64,000 bases of DNA, taken from Nothopassalora personata. Taxonomy: Eukaryota; Ascomycota; Dothideomycetes; Mycosphaerellales; Mycosphaerellaceae. Below the pieces are notes generated by a model, which made no database searches, had not been told where the DNA came from, and was given only the letters and a program-made list of their open reading frames with translations. Shown piece by piece: positions 22,401 to 32,916 of this stretch. The stretch spans positions 1,488,001-1,552,000 of the forward strand of contig CM066290.1 in the NCBI GenBank assembly GCA_033816765.1. Reading direction: 5' to 3'. The position numbers were made by a program, and so were the translations under genes. Every line of letters starts with the position of its first letter. Within the stretch, counting starts at the first letter, position 1.

Positions 22401-25229
22401 GGCGTAAGCTATATCTCGTTTAGCTGTTTCCTTGCCTTATCTACTAGTGAACGCTACTACTGCGTAGGCTAAATGTCGATAACGCAATCGCATTCCCTAA
22501 ATGTAAGTACTCCTCTTCTCTAGTCGATTACTAGATTGTGCTTTCTTAACTAAGGCATACCTAATACTATGTCATAACTGGCTATATTAGTGACATCTAA
22601 GGTAATATTCTCGTAGTGCTGTTAGATAGCTAGTAGCAATGGTATCGTCTCCCATTCTACGCTAGGTAACGATAATCCGTTTACCGCGATTAACTCGTAA
22701 CCCCATTTCTTCTTTAGGGTAGCTAACCCGTTTCTTCTTACGAAAGACTCGGAGATAAAATTCCCCGCTACTCCTAAGTCGATTATGACACTAGTCTTGT
22801 ATCCGTTAACGATTGCTTATATCTAGAAAACTGTGTTTAATGTCGATGCGTAAGCCTAAGTATTGCATAACTCCCTCCGGTCGCTCATTCCTAGGGAGCT
22901 AATCCTTTTCCCGAATAGTATGTGGTTCGCTATACTTCGTGCCTAGAAGCTTCGGCTAGAACCTATAGCCCGTTGCCCTATGTCTACACTTATAGTCTAT
23001 TACGTTCCTAGATCTTCTACGATTCTAAGTAGAGAGCCCGTACGTGCTATACTACTATTCGTAGTTTGTTCGAGACGAAAGTTCCTACCGGTGTTAGATA
23101 TCCGGTATCCGTTATTCGGCTTCCTATAGGTAGTCGTTCGATAACCGCTTTAGCTAAGTTCTTAGTATTATTCATAGTTGGGTAGCCCTATACTATGCCC
23201 CTTATTGTGTCGAGTGTCTTATCGAATTCGTTAGGGTTTAGGTATCGTTTCCCTAAGAACTTTAGTAGGAATTCTTCGTGCCTTCGTTAGAGGTAGATAA
23301 TTAACTTATAGAGTTTCTTTAGCGCATCTACCGTGAATGTGTATACTTCGTTTTCGTCGTCGGTGTCGCTCTCTTCTTCTTCGGATAAGTCCTCGCTTAA
23401 CTCCTCCGGTACGTAATCTTCTTCGATAGTATCTAGCTCGTTCGTTTATTGTTCTAGTGCTAGTAACTAGCGTCCGTCCCATTCTAGATCCTAGTTTTCT
23501 TTATTATCGTTATCGAAGTAAGATTTGTCTATGTCCACTTCTTAGAGCTTGTTTTATCTATGCTAAGCTCCTAGGGTTCCTACCGGTTGTCGTGGCTAGT
23601 ACCCTGCGCCTAACTTAGCGTCGTAGTAGGTTTAACACGAGTCCTAGTAACAGAATCGCTAGTGAAGGCCTCCGTGACCGTGTCGAGATTCCTTCTCAAT
23701 TTTATAGTTGACTCCTCGTGCTATTATGCTAAACAATCTAATAGTCTTTAATTATTAGTCATTCGGTAGTGGTGTATATTGTTGAATATAGTATCCTCCT
23801 CGTCCTTGTAAGGGGTCTAGGAGAGGCGTCGCAACCCGGTTGCTATTCTTCTCCTCTACTCTCTAGGTATAGTTAAATTGTCGGGGTCTAACACTACTCC
23901 TAGATTTGCCTACCTTTAGTTGCATTATATTAAACTGCTTACGGCGCACTATATTTTTACCGCGACAATCCCGCGCTATGTAGCCTTCCTTACTATAGTG
24001 TTACGGATCGGTCTGGGGAAGCCCGTAGCCAACCAATCGATGCCAGCAGACCAGCGGATGCACCCGATATGCAGAGTGCTCTCAGTGCTCTCGGGTGCTC
24101 TCTCGAGAGAGCAGAGAGAGCAGAGAGAGCAGGAAAGATCACGCCAAGACACGGCACTATATAGACGACGCTCTTTTGCAAGTAGATAGGAGCCTCGTGC
24201 TCAACTCATTTCAAGTATACACCATATACTGTTTGGGACCACTACCTTCTCAACGAGTCAGAGACATCACTGCAAGGATCCAAGCCCAGTTGGGATAACG
24301 TACAGCGGTTCCTAACATATAGGCATAATATGTGAGTTTTCCTTTTCCTTTAAAGGGCTTTCCGTAGCCCCTACTCTTGTCGATCTTCCGTCCTCGTTAG
24401 GTAACGTCTAGTTCCATTGGCTGTGGTCTATAGTAGGGCTAGCTTTGTCGTGAGAATTCTCCCTTCGTAACGTATCCTCCTAAGGGTCTACGGTCCGGAG
24501 CATATCCTACTATTCCTCCTACTTTAGAGTCGTATCTCTTCTCCTAGTGTCGTTCCTAGAGCTAGTTATCGATGTTAATCGACGCCTTTATTAGCTCTTC
24601 GAGGTTAGTAATCCGTCCCCCGTGTCTTATTAACTCGTCCTTAACGGAGTCCTTAAGTCTACGTCGGAACATAGTTATTAACGCCGTCTAGTCCTATCTA
24701 GTGATTTGTCCGTATTCTTCGAATTTGGCGGTATACTCTAAAGCAGACGTCTTCTGCTTTAGGTGTTAAATGATTCGTATAGCCTGTTAGACTTCATTCG
24801 AGGTTCTAAAGATTAATTTCATCTTCTCTTTAAAAAGGGTGTAGCTCCTAAATATTCTAGTAGGGTCTAATCGTCCTATACCTTTAAGGTATTCCTTAAG
24901 GTAAGGTTTAATCTAGTTCTACGCACTTCCACGAAGGTACGTAATAGCGAAGATAGTTCTTTTATCGGCATCGACTAGGTTAAACATAAGATACATATCT
25001 ATCTAATTAATCCAGTTGTCGAACTTAGCTCTATCTCTATAGAAGAGGTCTAGCTTAGTAGCCTTAACGTCGTTCCTCCTTAGAGTAGGCTCGTTATCGT
25101 CATTAGACTTATCGTCCTTCGTAGTAGTAGTCTATTGTAGTAGCGCACGGCGGATGCTTCCTACTTCGCTAGGGGCGGGTATTCCCCTACTAGCTACTTA
25201 AGTAGCCCTTATCCTAAGGGCGTTTAAAG
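19490..25229 (-). pseudogene. Ty3/Gypsy Gag-Pol, complete but RIP-inactivated (chimeric right copy)
   Basis: Minus-strand relics, in reading order from the right. Gag is at about 23.0-25.1 kb, interrupted by a solo LTR at 23999. Protease is at about 22.6-22.8 kb. RT is at about 21.45-22.15 kb, with AYIDDILVY near 21.69 kb. RNase H is at about 20.9-21.4 kb, integrase at about 20.1-20.75 kb and the chromodomain at about 19.5-19.65 kb. Very many TAG/TAA codons stand at Gln positions. This is a chromovirus-type Gypsy. The gag end pairs with the outer 406-bp LTR and the pol end with the 409-bp LTR, hence chimeric. Confidence 0.8.
23999..24317 (-). mobile_element. Solo LTR, 319 bp, TSD TATAG
   Basis: It reads TGTTACGG...CCTAACA, flanked by TATAG (23994-23998 and 24318-24322). 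On the minus strand its first about 200 bp match the 348-bp solo LTRs. The rest differs and carries a ctctctg/agagagc repeat cluster where those carry GATCA motifs. RIP-free inside RIP-mutated gag. Confidence 0.9.
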
Positions 25230-25635
25230 TGTTATTATCTCGTTCTAGGGCTAGTCTTAAAAGAGAGATAAGTTAAGTCACGTGGCGGTATTCTTTAGAG
25301 AGGCTAAAGCAAGCTAAGCGAAGATAAATAATAGGAATAAGAGTTATATTCTAATTAGTAAGATAGTAAAATAAGTTAAACGCATTAGAACTATAAGGGT
25401 TTCTTAGCGTTCCTAAATACAAAGGAGATAGAGCGTTGCTCTCCGTGCTCTCTATGCTCTCTATGTTCTCTCGAGATCACCGAGATTAGCGAGGTTAAGG
25501 AGATCACTTCAGTTGCTCTCTCGGTTCCTTAGTTTTATTCCTACGGGCGAGAGAGTACTTCTCGGGCGGAAGCGCCTACCAATTGTAGAGGTCTAATTAG
25601 TTAGCTTCCTTTAGCCCTAGGTTAGAACCGTAACA
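25230..25635 (-). repeat. 5' LTR (406 bp) of the outer Gypsy
   Basis: Compared with the clean copy at 60041, the differences I checked are CpA to TpA or TpG to TpA (ccagg/ctagg, ctcaa/cttaa, tttgg/tttag, gctga/gctaa). The element TSD CTCTA follows. Confidence 0.9.
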
Positions 25636-26896
25636 CTCTACAACGCTGTTTAATAAGCGATTACTAGTAGTGTAGCTCTAATAGATGCCTAGTCTATATA
25701 AAACGTCTATATACCGTCGCTTCGTACTAGATCCTTATAGATATATAGACACGAGCGAATAGAAGGTGTTAGATCGTTTAGCTATCCTCGAGTGTAATAC
25801 CGACACTATAACGAAGAACATACGCTATTGTACGGATCGATCTAATGCATCGCTTTAAAACTAGCTCGTCTAGTGTAATCGAAAATTGCTTATAAAATGC
25901 AGTAACATTTAGTACTAGACTAGAGCACTAGTTTTAATAATCTCGTATGCTACCGCGTAGTCTATATTATTTAAACTGTCGATGTTAGTGCCGCCGGTTA
26001 ACTTAAAGGTACCGAAAGGATAATGCCGCGCGAGTTTATCAAGTTTAGCGATTGTACGAGATGTAGGTATCTAGTTATATCGAGAATCTCGTCCGTATAA
26101 CACGGCGTTAAGCGACTAGTGTTTAATAGAGCGACGCAATGCAGTCCAACGCGCCGGGATCGTAGCATAGTTCTTCGACTTAAGTACTACGCTATAGCTC
26201 GATGTACCGGCTACTATTCCGACCTAGGCCTATAGGAACTTATATAGACTCTAATTATAGCTTCGTAGGAGATTAACGATAGATTATAGCTTCTCCTACG
26301 TAGGTATATCGTCGTCCTACCGTCGTGTATACCTCCTCCTTACTCTAGGTTACTATGCCCGCGTAGGCTCCGTAGTACGCGGCGCGTGTAGACTTCGTAG
26401 CATAACCGGAGGGAATCTAATGTAGTCCTCCTCTTCGTCGCTATTAGGGGCGTTGTTATCGGCATCGGAGTACTCGTCTAACGATTCTTCTAACTCTACA
26501 TCTTCGAAGGCGTGTAGTAAGGACTCGTGTCGCGCGGACGGCGATTATAGGTAATTATAATAAGTAGACGACGCTATTGTTAATTCAATTAAAAGCGCCG
26601 AGCGTACGCTGTCGAATGCAGTAGTTATTAAGGCGATAGAGTAACGTAGTAATGGAGATGTATGCCTTCGAATGTAATAGTGCTTATTTGTATATAGGGC
26701 TAAATTCGTATACACTAAAACAGCCCCATTTGGTCTTAGACTCGCTACGCGAATTAGCGCTCCTAGCCCTCTAATTGGCTAAACGGTGCAGAACCGTGCT
26801 TAACGGAGCTAAAGCGAGCTTAAGCGAGCCTAGCGCGTGCGCTAGGCGAAGCCAAAGCCAATTCCTGCGGCGAGTCTGAGTTTACTGAGGTAATAG
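25636..26896 (-). mobile_element. TIR DNA element, right part, RIP-degraded
   Basis: This is the continuation of the element begun at 12110. A minus-strand frame is partly readable after reversing RIP stops (VELEESLDEYSDADNN, then an Arg-rich stretch and KLARHYPFGTFKLTGGTN), but I do not recognise the protein. Subterminal aaccgtgc and gcttaagcgagc repeats precede the terminal ctgaggtaatag. Related ends occur near 2340 and 29970. Confidence 0.55.
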
Positions 26897-27776
26897 GGCT
26901 GTGCTGACATGATAGGTGAATCCCGACCAAGCACGCGCTCAGCTCTCAGCTGCCTGCACGGGGAGCGGTACCCTGCATGTTCCGAACGCGAGCTGATAGT
27001 AGCGTGTCAATGTCGCGATGTAGCTCTGTTGTTGTTGTGATGACACGAATGTCGAATTGAGGAGGCGTGCACTGCCGCGTGCATGGTGGATGTCGCCCTG
27101 TCGTTCAGGCGTGATGTACAAGGGAGGGCACTCTGCAGGCCTCAGCCGTCCAATGAAGTCGTCCAATGAAGCCCGTCCACGCGGCGGAGTGGAACTGGTA
27201 TACGAATGATGAGGGCCGGGGGGATGTCGCTACCCGGCGTTGGTTTTGCTTTGATGAGCGTAGGAGATTCGACAACACATGCAAATGGTGCTGCTGGCCA
27301 GCAGCGCGGGCTCCCTTATTACAAGACACGGTGAAAGTGAATGCAGACGGTCTGGACGGAGAGGACAGCAGACACGGTGGATACCCAATATGGATACGGT
27401 GGCGGGTTGGTGGCTGGAAGTTTGGTTGCTATGCGAATTAGCGTTGTTTTCGTCCCCATTCGAAGCTAAATCCCCGTCCGCTCGGTGCATAACCTGGCGT
27501 CTCCTCTCTCCTCTCACACGCGCTCACACGCTGCCATCCATCTCCATTCCTCAACCACGCTTCTGCACAATTGCATTGTCCCTCAGCAGCACCACCACAC
27601 CCTCGTCATCTCACCCATTGGCCACGTACAAGAGCAGGCTGCAACGCAAGCTGGCATCTCACGCCGCTTCTCGCGATCTCTACGTAGTCAACCGACTTGC
27701 ACCGCTACACAGCTCTGCTTGTCTGCTCTTACATCTTCGTGTGTGAGAGCCTTCAAGACGAGCACCGCTCGCCACA
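26897..27776. other. Intergenic and hex-1 promoter/leader region
   Basis: Unique DNA. From about 27490 it is pyrimidine-rich (ctcctctctcctctcac), a likely transcription start zone. No ATG occurs on the plus strand from about 27435 to the hex-1 body, apart from intronic ones. Confidence 0.5.
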
Positions 27777-28803
27777 CTGGATTACGACGCTCGAGTACCG
27801 TAAGAACACGCCACTGTACGCGGAAACCGGTGGGAAACACGCGCTGACACCACCACCCACAGAGTCCCGTTCAGCGTCTTTCCATCCACCTACCGAGACC
27901 AAGAGACGTCAGAGACCACCGAGGTCAGGACTGACGAGCGTGTAACTGTCCAAGGCGCTGGACGGGAAGATCGTAAGGACCGATCTACCTCACAGACCGG
28001 CCCTTCCCGTCAAGACGACCGCTACCGCGAAGACGTCCGCATCTCAGAAACCGACCGCTACCGCTCGGGTCGTGACAACAGAAGAGAAGACTACCGCGCC
28101 GACAGCCGCTTCACAGGCATTGGACGCAACCAAGACCAGCCACGCGTCGACTCTCGTGTAGACATCGACATCAACCGCAACACGTAAGTACCCCTCGTCC
28201 CTGCTGTCCTTTTGCTTGTTTCCTCCGCCTCAGGCAGGCAGCCCGGCAACTCCACCCGCACCCATGTCTCCGCCAGCACACCATTTGTCTCCCCTGGCGA
28301 TGCTTGGCAAACACGCTATTGCCTAGCTCCACTTAGTGTGTTGTCGCTCGAGCAACGATGCCCGTCTTCCTTACCGCTCCTCTCATCCCCTGCTGTCTTT
28401 CGTCAGCTCTTGGACGCACTTTCTTGCCCTGATCCTATCATCGTGTCACCGGCTGACACTCTGTCCTCTTTACAGCTACCGAGAGCCATACCAAAGGTAC
28501 TCGGACGCACAGATCGACGTACAGGACCGCGTCTACGACCGCGAGTACCCAACCCGTCACACCCCAGCTACGCAGATCGACTACGATACTCAGATCGACA
28601 TCAACGAACGCGAGTACCGTAACCGCACCACCCCATTTGTCGAGGAGTACCGTACCTCTCGTGAGTGGCAGGACAAGTCTACCTACCCACGTGAACGCGC
28701 AGCAGACGGTTACGCCGAGCGTGAGCCTGTCCGCTTCGAAGAAAGAGTAACAGTCGACGACCGTACCGTCGACGCTCCATCTCAAGTCCGCCACAAGCGT
28801 GAT
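27777..28803 (+). other. Open, ATG-free 5' extension of hex-1 with two introns
   Basis: The HEX-1 reading frame stays open upstream of the conserved MGYYDD start. It runs through an exon from 28476, an intron 28184-28475 (GTAAGT..ctgac..TACAG), an exon 27863-28183 and a further intron 27800-27862 (GTAAGA..gctgac..ACAG), back to an in-frame TGA near 27744. The peptide is repetitive and charged (RYREDVRISETDRYR, IDINEREYRN). No ATG occurs in any frame of the spliced extension. A CTG at 27777 has good context (A at -3, G at +4) and is in frame. Long HEX-1 isoforms are known; non-AUG initiation here is inference. Confidence 0.55.
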
Positions 28804-29481
28804 ATGGGATATTACGACGACGAGGGCCACTACCACAGCTTCCGTCAAGGTCTCCACAAAGCCGCTGACCGCATCATCCACCCGTTCGAGAGCCACGACC
28901 GTCGACACCACCACCACCACTCAGAGGGACGTGTCGAGCGTGAAGACGTTGTTGTCAAGGACCGCGAGATCACCATGAGCGCACCAAGGTACGACGGAGG
29001 CGGGCGCTCCAACCACGCTGAGCGCCGTGGTGTGCCAAACACCATCACTATCCCATGCCACCATATCCGCATTGGTGACTTGCTCATCCTCCAGGGTCGT
29101 CCCTGCCAGGTCATCCGCATCACCACTTCCGCCCAGACTGGCCAGCACCGCTACCTTGGTGTTGACCTCTTCACCAAGCAGCTGCACGAGGAGTCGTCCT
29201 TCGTCAGCAACCCAAGCCCATCGGTCGTCGTCCAGAATATGATCGGCCCGATCTTCAAGCAGTACCGCGTCTTGGACATCCGTGACGACGGCCGTGTCGT
29301 TGCAATGACCGAGACTGGCGATGTAAAGCAGGGCCTACCCGTCCTTGACCAGAGCGACCTCCTCAAGCGCCTCCAAGAATCCTTCGACAACGGCCGTGGC
29401 AGTGTCCGCGTTCTTGTGATCAACGATGACGGTCGCGAGCTTGCCGTCGATTACAAGGTCGTTCACGGCAGCCGTCTGTAA
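28804..29481 (+). CDS. hex1: Woronin body major protein HEX-1
   Basis: 225 residues from the MGYYDDEG start that matches the Neurospora short form. A His-rich linker (HDRRHHHHH) precedes the conserved eIF5A-like core (TIPCHHIRIGDLLILQGRPCQVIRI; FTKQLHEESSFV; VRVLVINDDGRE). The protein ends in SRL, a PTS1 signal. HEX-1 self-assembles in peroxisomes into the crystalline core of Woronin bodies, which plug septal pores after damage. Its presence restricts the host to Pezizomycotina. The frame continues upstream (see the extension entry), so a longer isoform is likely. Confidence 0.95.
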   Translation: MGYYDDEGHYHSFRQGLHKAADRIIHPFESHDRRHHHHHSEGRVEREDVVVKDREITMSAPRYDGGGRSNHAERRGVPNTITIPCHHIRIGDLLILQGRPCQVIRITTSAQTGQHRYLGVDLFTKQLHEESSFVSNPSPSVVVQNMIGPIFKQYRVLDIRDDGRVVAMTETGDVKQGLPVLDQSDLLKRLQESFDNGRGSVRVLVINDDGRELAVDYKVVHGSRL

Positions 29482-29491
29482 ATCTGTCATT

Positions 29492-29545
29492 GTGAGTTGA
29501 TTCTTACCACCTTGGTTAATCTCGGCATGCTAACGAGATCGATAG
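29492..29545 (+). other. Probable 3' UTR intron of hex-1
   Basis: GTGAGT...gctaac...GATAG, 54 nt, lying 10 nt after the stop codon. Splice and branch signals are all good. It is short enough in distance not to be expected to trigger decay. Confidence 0.5.
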
Positions 29546-29889
29546 TTTGACAATGGTACGTGGCCTGAGTCGCATAATGCCGGAACGCAAAGGGAAAAGA
29601 AAAATTGACTTGATCGAGGGCTGCATTAAGGATATCCTCTTCTCAATATACCTTGATTGGAATGTCCTTTGGCATGAGCAAGACATGATGGGTCACGAGG
29701 TACTGGCGTCTTCGGGTACTACTGCTTCTTGGGACGACTAGTGGGGATGGCCTGGACAGATTGTGAATAGTGCGTTTACCATGAATGGAATGTGTCGTCT
29801 AGAAGCTCAACTTGCTCTCTCACCTGTCGCCCAATGGTTTGCGGTCCGACTTCACAAGCTTCCTCCCGAGCAATAAACACTTGCCATAA

Positions 29890-29970
29890 CGCGGTAAACC
29901 GTGCTGAGCCGTGCTGATTGGAGCTAAACGCTGCCGAGCCGAGAAGAAGCGACCATGCTTGCTGAGGTAA
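29890..29970. repeat. Terminal fragment of the TIR-element family
   Basis: It matches the left end at 12110-12190 in inverse orientation (ggagctaaacg, tgccgagccgag, agaagcgac, gcttgctgaggtaa). RIP-free and too short to contain a gene. Confidence 0.55.
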
Positions 29971-30111
29971 AGGTACAGGACATTGCGCAACTCAGTGATT
30001 CCGCTGTGAGCTATTTCATGTAAGCGATATTTGCCTTGATTGCATTTCCATTCCTATCTCGTATCGTAGCAAAAGAGATCCACATCCACACCGACAGCAA
30101 GGACAACAACC

Positions 30112-31314
30112 ATGGGCTCCCTCGACCAAGACACCTCCCTCGACTTCCCCTCTCTCCCTCCGTTCCCTTCCAACGTCCCCACCGCTCCTCTCCTCCGCAT
30201 CAGCCTCCAAAACCTCCTCGCCAACAACGCCGCCGAAGATGAGAAACTCTGGCGCGCCTGCTGCGACCGCGGCTTCTTCTACCTCGACCTCCGCCATGGC
30301 AAGGACCGCTCCATCGACGGCGATGGTTTCCTCGCCAGTGCCGAGCAATGCTTTGGTCTAGCGGAAGACGTCTTCCACCTGCCAATCGGAGAAAAGCAGA
30401 AATACCACATGACGAGCCAGGGCTCGTATTTCGGATACAAAAGGGTATGGGAGAAGCGTCGTCATTGACCAAGCTGGGACGCGGGACCGGAATGAGTTTT
30501 TGGAACATTTCGAAAGATGATGTTTTGGGGGTGGGGGAGAGGTTGGTGAATCCTGAGGCGGGTTTGACGGAGGAGGCGAGGGAGAGAGAGGTTGAGGGTA
30601 TTTGTGGTTGGGAGTTATGGGGTTGTCGAGGTGGTTTTGGAGAGGTTGAATCGGAGGTTGGTTGGGGTTGAGGGAGGGGACGTTGCGGGGGTTGCATAGG
30701 ATTGGGGCGAGGAGTGGGGATCAGGTTAGGTTGGTTCGGAGTGTGCCGCTGGATGATGATGAGGATGATGATGGGAAGCTGGCGTTGGGGGAGCATACGG
30801 ATTTTGGGAGTGTGACGGTGTTGTTCAATCGACTGGGAGGGTTGCAGGTGCTGCTGCCGGGGAGGGAGGAGTGGGCATATGTCAAACCACTGAGAGGACA
30901 TTGTGTGGTGAATTTGGGGGATGCGATGGTGAAGTTTGTGAGTATTTTGGTTCGATTGTTGGGCGGTGGTGCTGGATGGGGTGGGCTGACTTTTTGGAAC
31001 AGACTGCTGGTGTTTTGAGGAGTAATCTGCATCGCGTGGTCAATCCTCCTGGTGAGCAGGGCGATCGGGTCAGATACAGTGTGGTGTACTTTAACCGACC
31101 TGAGGATGATGTTATCTTGAAGGCACTTGATGGGAGTGCATTGGTTGATGAGAAGAGGAAGGAGGCAGGCTTTGAGGAGGGTGCAGAGATTAATGCTAAG
31201 CAGTGGGTTTGGAATCGATCCATGGGTCGACGAGTTAATGGGGATTGGAAGAAAGGACAAGGCACTGATCAGAGCCGAATTGAGAAGAGGGATAGTGGTG
31301 AGAGAGCGTCGTAA
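30112..31314 (+). pseudogene. 2-oxoglutarate/Fe(II) oxygenase (isopenicillin-N-synthase-like), frameshifted
   Basis: It starts MGSLDQDTSLDFP. The N-terminal DIOX_N region (WRACCDRGFFYL) is intact to YFGYK at about 30440. The coding signal then changes frame four times by one base: near 30440 (AAAA), 30498 (TTTTT), 30588 (GAGAGAGAGG) and 30655. Between the shifts, family segments remain clear (GTRDRNE, WNISKDDVLG, VVEVVLERLNRRL). The Fe-binding HxD is in LGEHTDFGS. The distal His and RxS are in LHRVVNPPGEQGDRVRYSVVYF. One good intron (30938-31002, GTGAGT..gctgac..ACAG) separates them. All shifts sit in low-complexity runs, so either real decay or assembly error is possible. Confidence 0.75.
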
Positions 31315-31573
31315 GCATTTCTACGAGGCCGATAGTAGCCACTGTAGCTGTGATTCGGGCCAACACCATCATTCTGGTGATAATCAAGACTTTGATGACG
31401 CTCAAATCGAGTATTCGCCCATTCGCACTTGCTTCTCTCCGTCGCCGCATCGGATCACAACACGGCTCAGCTCCTGCTGTTCCTAGAGCTCCACCACTGT
31501 GCTCAGCCTGAAGTCTAATCATGTCAAATGCAAGCTGGTCAGCATTTTGTCCTAAACACATGACCCACCCCCA

Positions 31574-32916
31574 CAACCTGCGGACAGCAAAATGGAAACT
31601 AAGATTTTTAGACACTCCGCACTTTAAACAACGACAATACGACAACAAACAACGTTTAGTATTACGTCTTTTGACCTTCGTTATCTAAACACGCTTTTAG
31701 ACGTCCGGGCATACTATCTATGCTATTGTTTACTTGTTTATCCGTAATTTCCTCGAAACTCCGTATCGCCTCCGCCCGTACGTCCTCTCTCGTAAACCGC
31801 GCGTACTTTCGAAACTTATTCTTCGTTATACCCGCTATTGTTTCGACGACCGAGAAGTCCGGCGAAGTACGAGCGTTTATATAATACGGTATACCGTTTG
31901 CCTTTTTAAACGCCGTAGTCTTCGCCGAAGTATACGAACTATCGACGTCCTCTTCGATAATAGATCCCGGACGCTCTTTAAGAAGCGGTAGAATAATCGG
32001 TTTAAGGAATTCTTCGATATATTACTCGCTAGACATTTTACCGTTTATATTCCGCGGCGTATACTCGTAGTATCGGACGCCTAGATTATAGCCGGTTATA
32101 ACGAAAAAATGTACGTCCTTCGATTCTTCGTCGTTTCGCGGTATCGGGTCTCTTTTCGGGCCTTCCCTTCGTCCTTTTACGCCTTTCGCTCGCTTCGAAA
32201 TACGGCGAATACATTCTCGACGGTTACGAGTCCCTACGCGTCGAAAGATATAATGTCTATTCTCTTCGTAGCCTTGTCCGAAATAGAACTCGTCCGTAAA
32301 GAGTATATTTCGATAGTCTTCTTTATTCGGGCGTTCGGCGAGTAGTTTTTTTGCGAAGGCTACTCGCGCTACGGCGTGTCCGTCGTCGAGTTCTTCCTCC
32401 GTACGCGCTATATATCGCCCTATATTCTCTTTCCGTAGCGCGCGTCTTATAGTCCTATCGTCGACGTCCGGGAGATTCGCTTCGTAGCGTAGAGAGCCGT
32501 AATCGAGGTCGTGTCCTTCGTACTCGTTCTTCTCGATAGCGTCGACGGCGTCGTCTATTTGTTCTTGTCCTAGACGTAATACGTCGTCGCCGCGGTAACC
32601 GCCGCGAGGCTCTTCGTTCGGCGCGAAAGTACGTCGTTCTTTCGAAGAAAGCGTCTTCGAAACTTGTCCTTTACGGGTACCGAATAGCTTTCCTACGGTT
32701 TCGAGTTTTTGCGGCTCGTTATATTTTCCCTCGGCGGCTAAAAAGTCGAGCATTTTCTTCGCGCCGCGGACTTCGCTCTTCGTAGGAGTATTCTAATGTT
32801 CGGGCATCGTTACTAGTATTGTTATCTCGAAGAGGGAGTAAAACTTACGAGATTGCGACAAGGCTACGGAGGGAGCGGGAGTGGGGGCTAGTTTCTATTT
32901 TGCTGTCCGCAGGTTG
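31574..32916 (-). mobile_element. Tc1/mariner-type element with 28-bp TIRs
   Basis: The inverted ends CAACCTGCGGACAGCAAAAT.GAAACTA (31574-31601 and 32889-32916) differ at one base. The 1343-bp element holds one minus-strand transposase. A TA duplication is not evident at the edges I can define. CpA/TpG is scarce inside, so the copy has been through RIP. Confidence 0.8.
31662..32807 (-). pseudogene. Tc1/mariner (DDE_3-type) transposase with two RIP stops
   Basis: A 381-residue frame from MPEH at 32807 to TAA at 31662. It is interrupted only by TAG at codon 5 and TAA after MSSE (32022-32024), both readable as former Gln codons. An N-terminal HTH region (KLFGTRKGQVSKTLSS) is followed by the catalytic core: first Asp in ILFTDEFYFGQGY, second in EEDVDSSYTS and third in TSPDFSVVETI. 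It would be nearly intact without the two stops. It lies alone between the oxygenase and the microsatellite. Confidence 0.8.

Larger units (their letters stand above)
12665..25635 (-). mobile_element. Composite Ty3/Gypsy chromovirus, outer LTRs with TSD CTCTA
   Basis: Outer LTRs 12665-13070 and 25230-25635 are both flanked by CTCTA (12660-12664 and 25636-25640). Both have 406 bp and share an indel pattern (gtattcttt, tttcttagcg) that is absent from the middle LTR (18270-18678, 409 bp). Pol is on the minus strand; the accessory ORF and tRNA-like sequence are on the plus strand next to the 3' (left) LTR. The left internal copy stops inside RT at 18269, where the second copy's 3' LTR begins. The right internal copy is complete through gag. 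All pol frames are riddled with RIP stops. A second element probably inserted into the first and then lost its 5' LTR by recombination. Confidence 0.85.

Noticed and set aside
29547..29741. 64-codon frame after hex-1
   Set aside because: Lies in the hex-1 3' UTR just after the predicted UTR intron; no protein features.
31734..31991. Plus-strand 85-codon frame rich in Arg/Tyr
   Set aside because: Antisense shadow of the Tc1/mariner transposase in CpA-depleted DNA.
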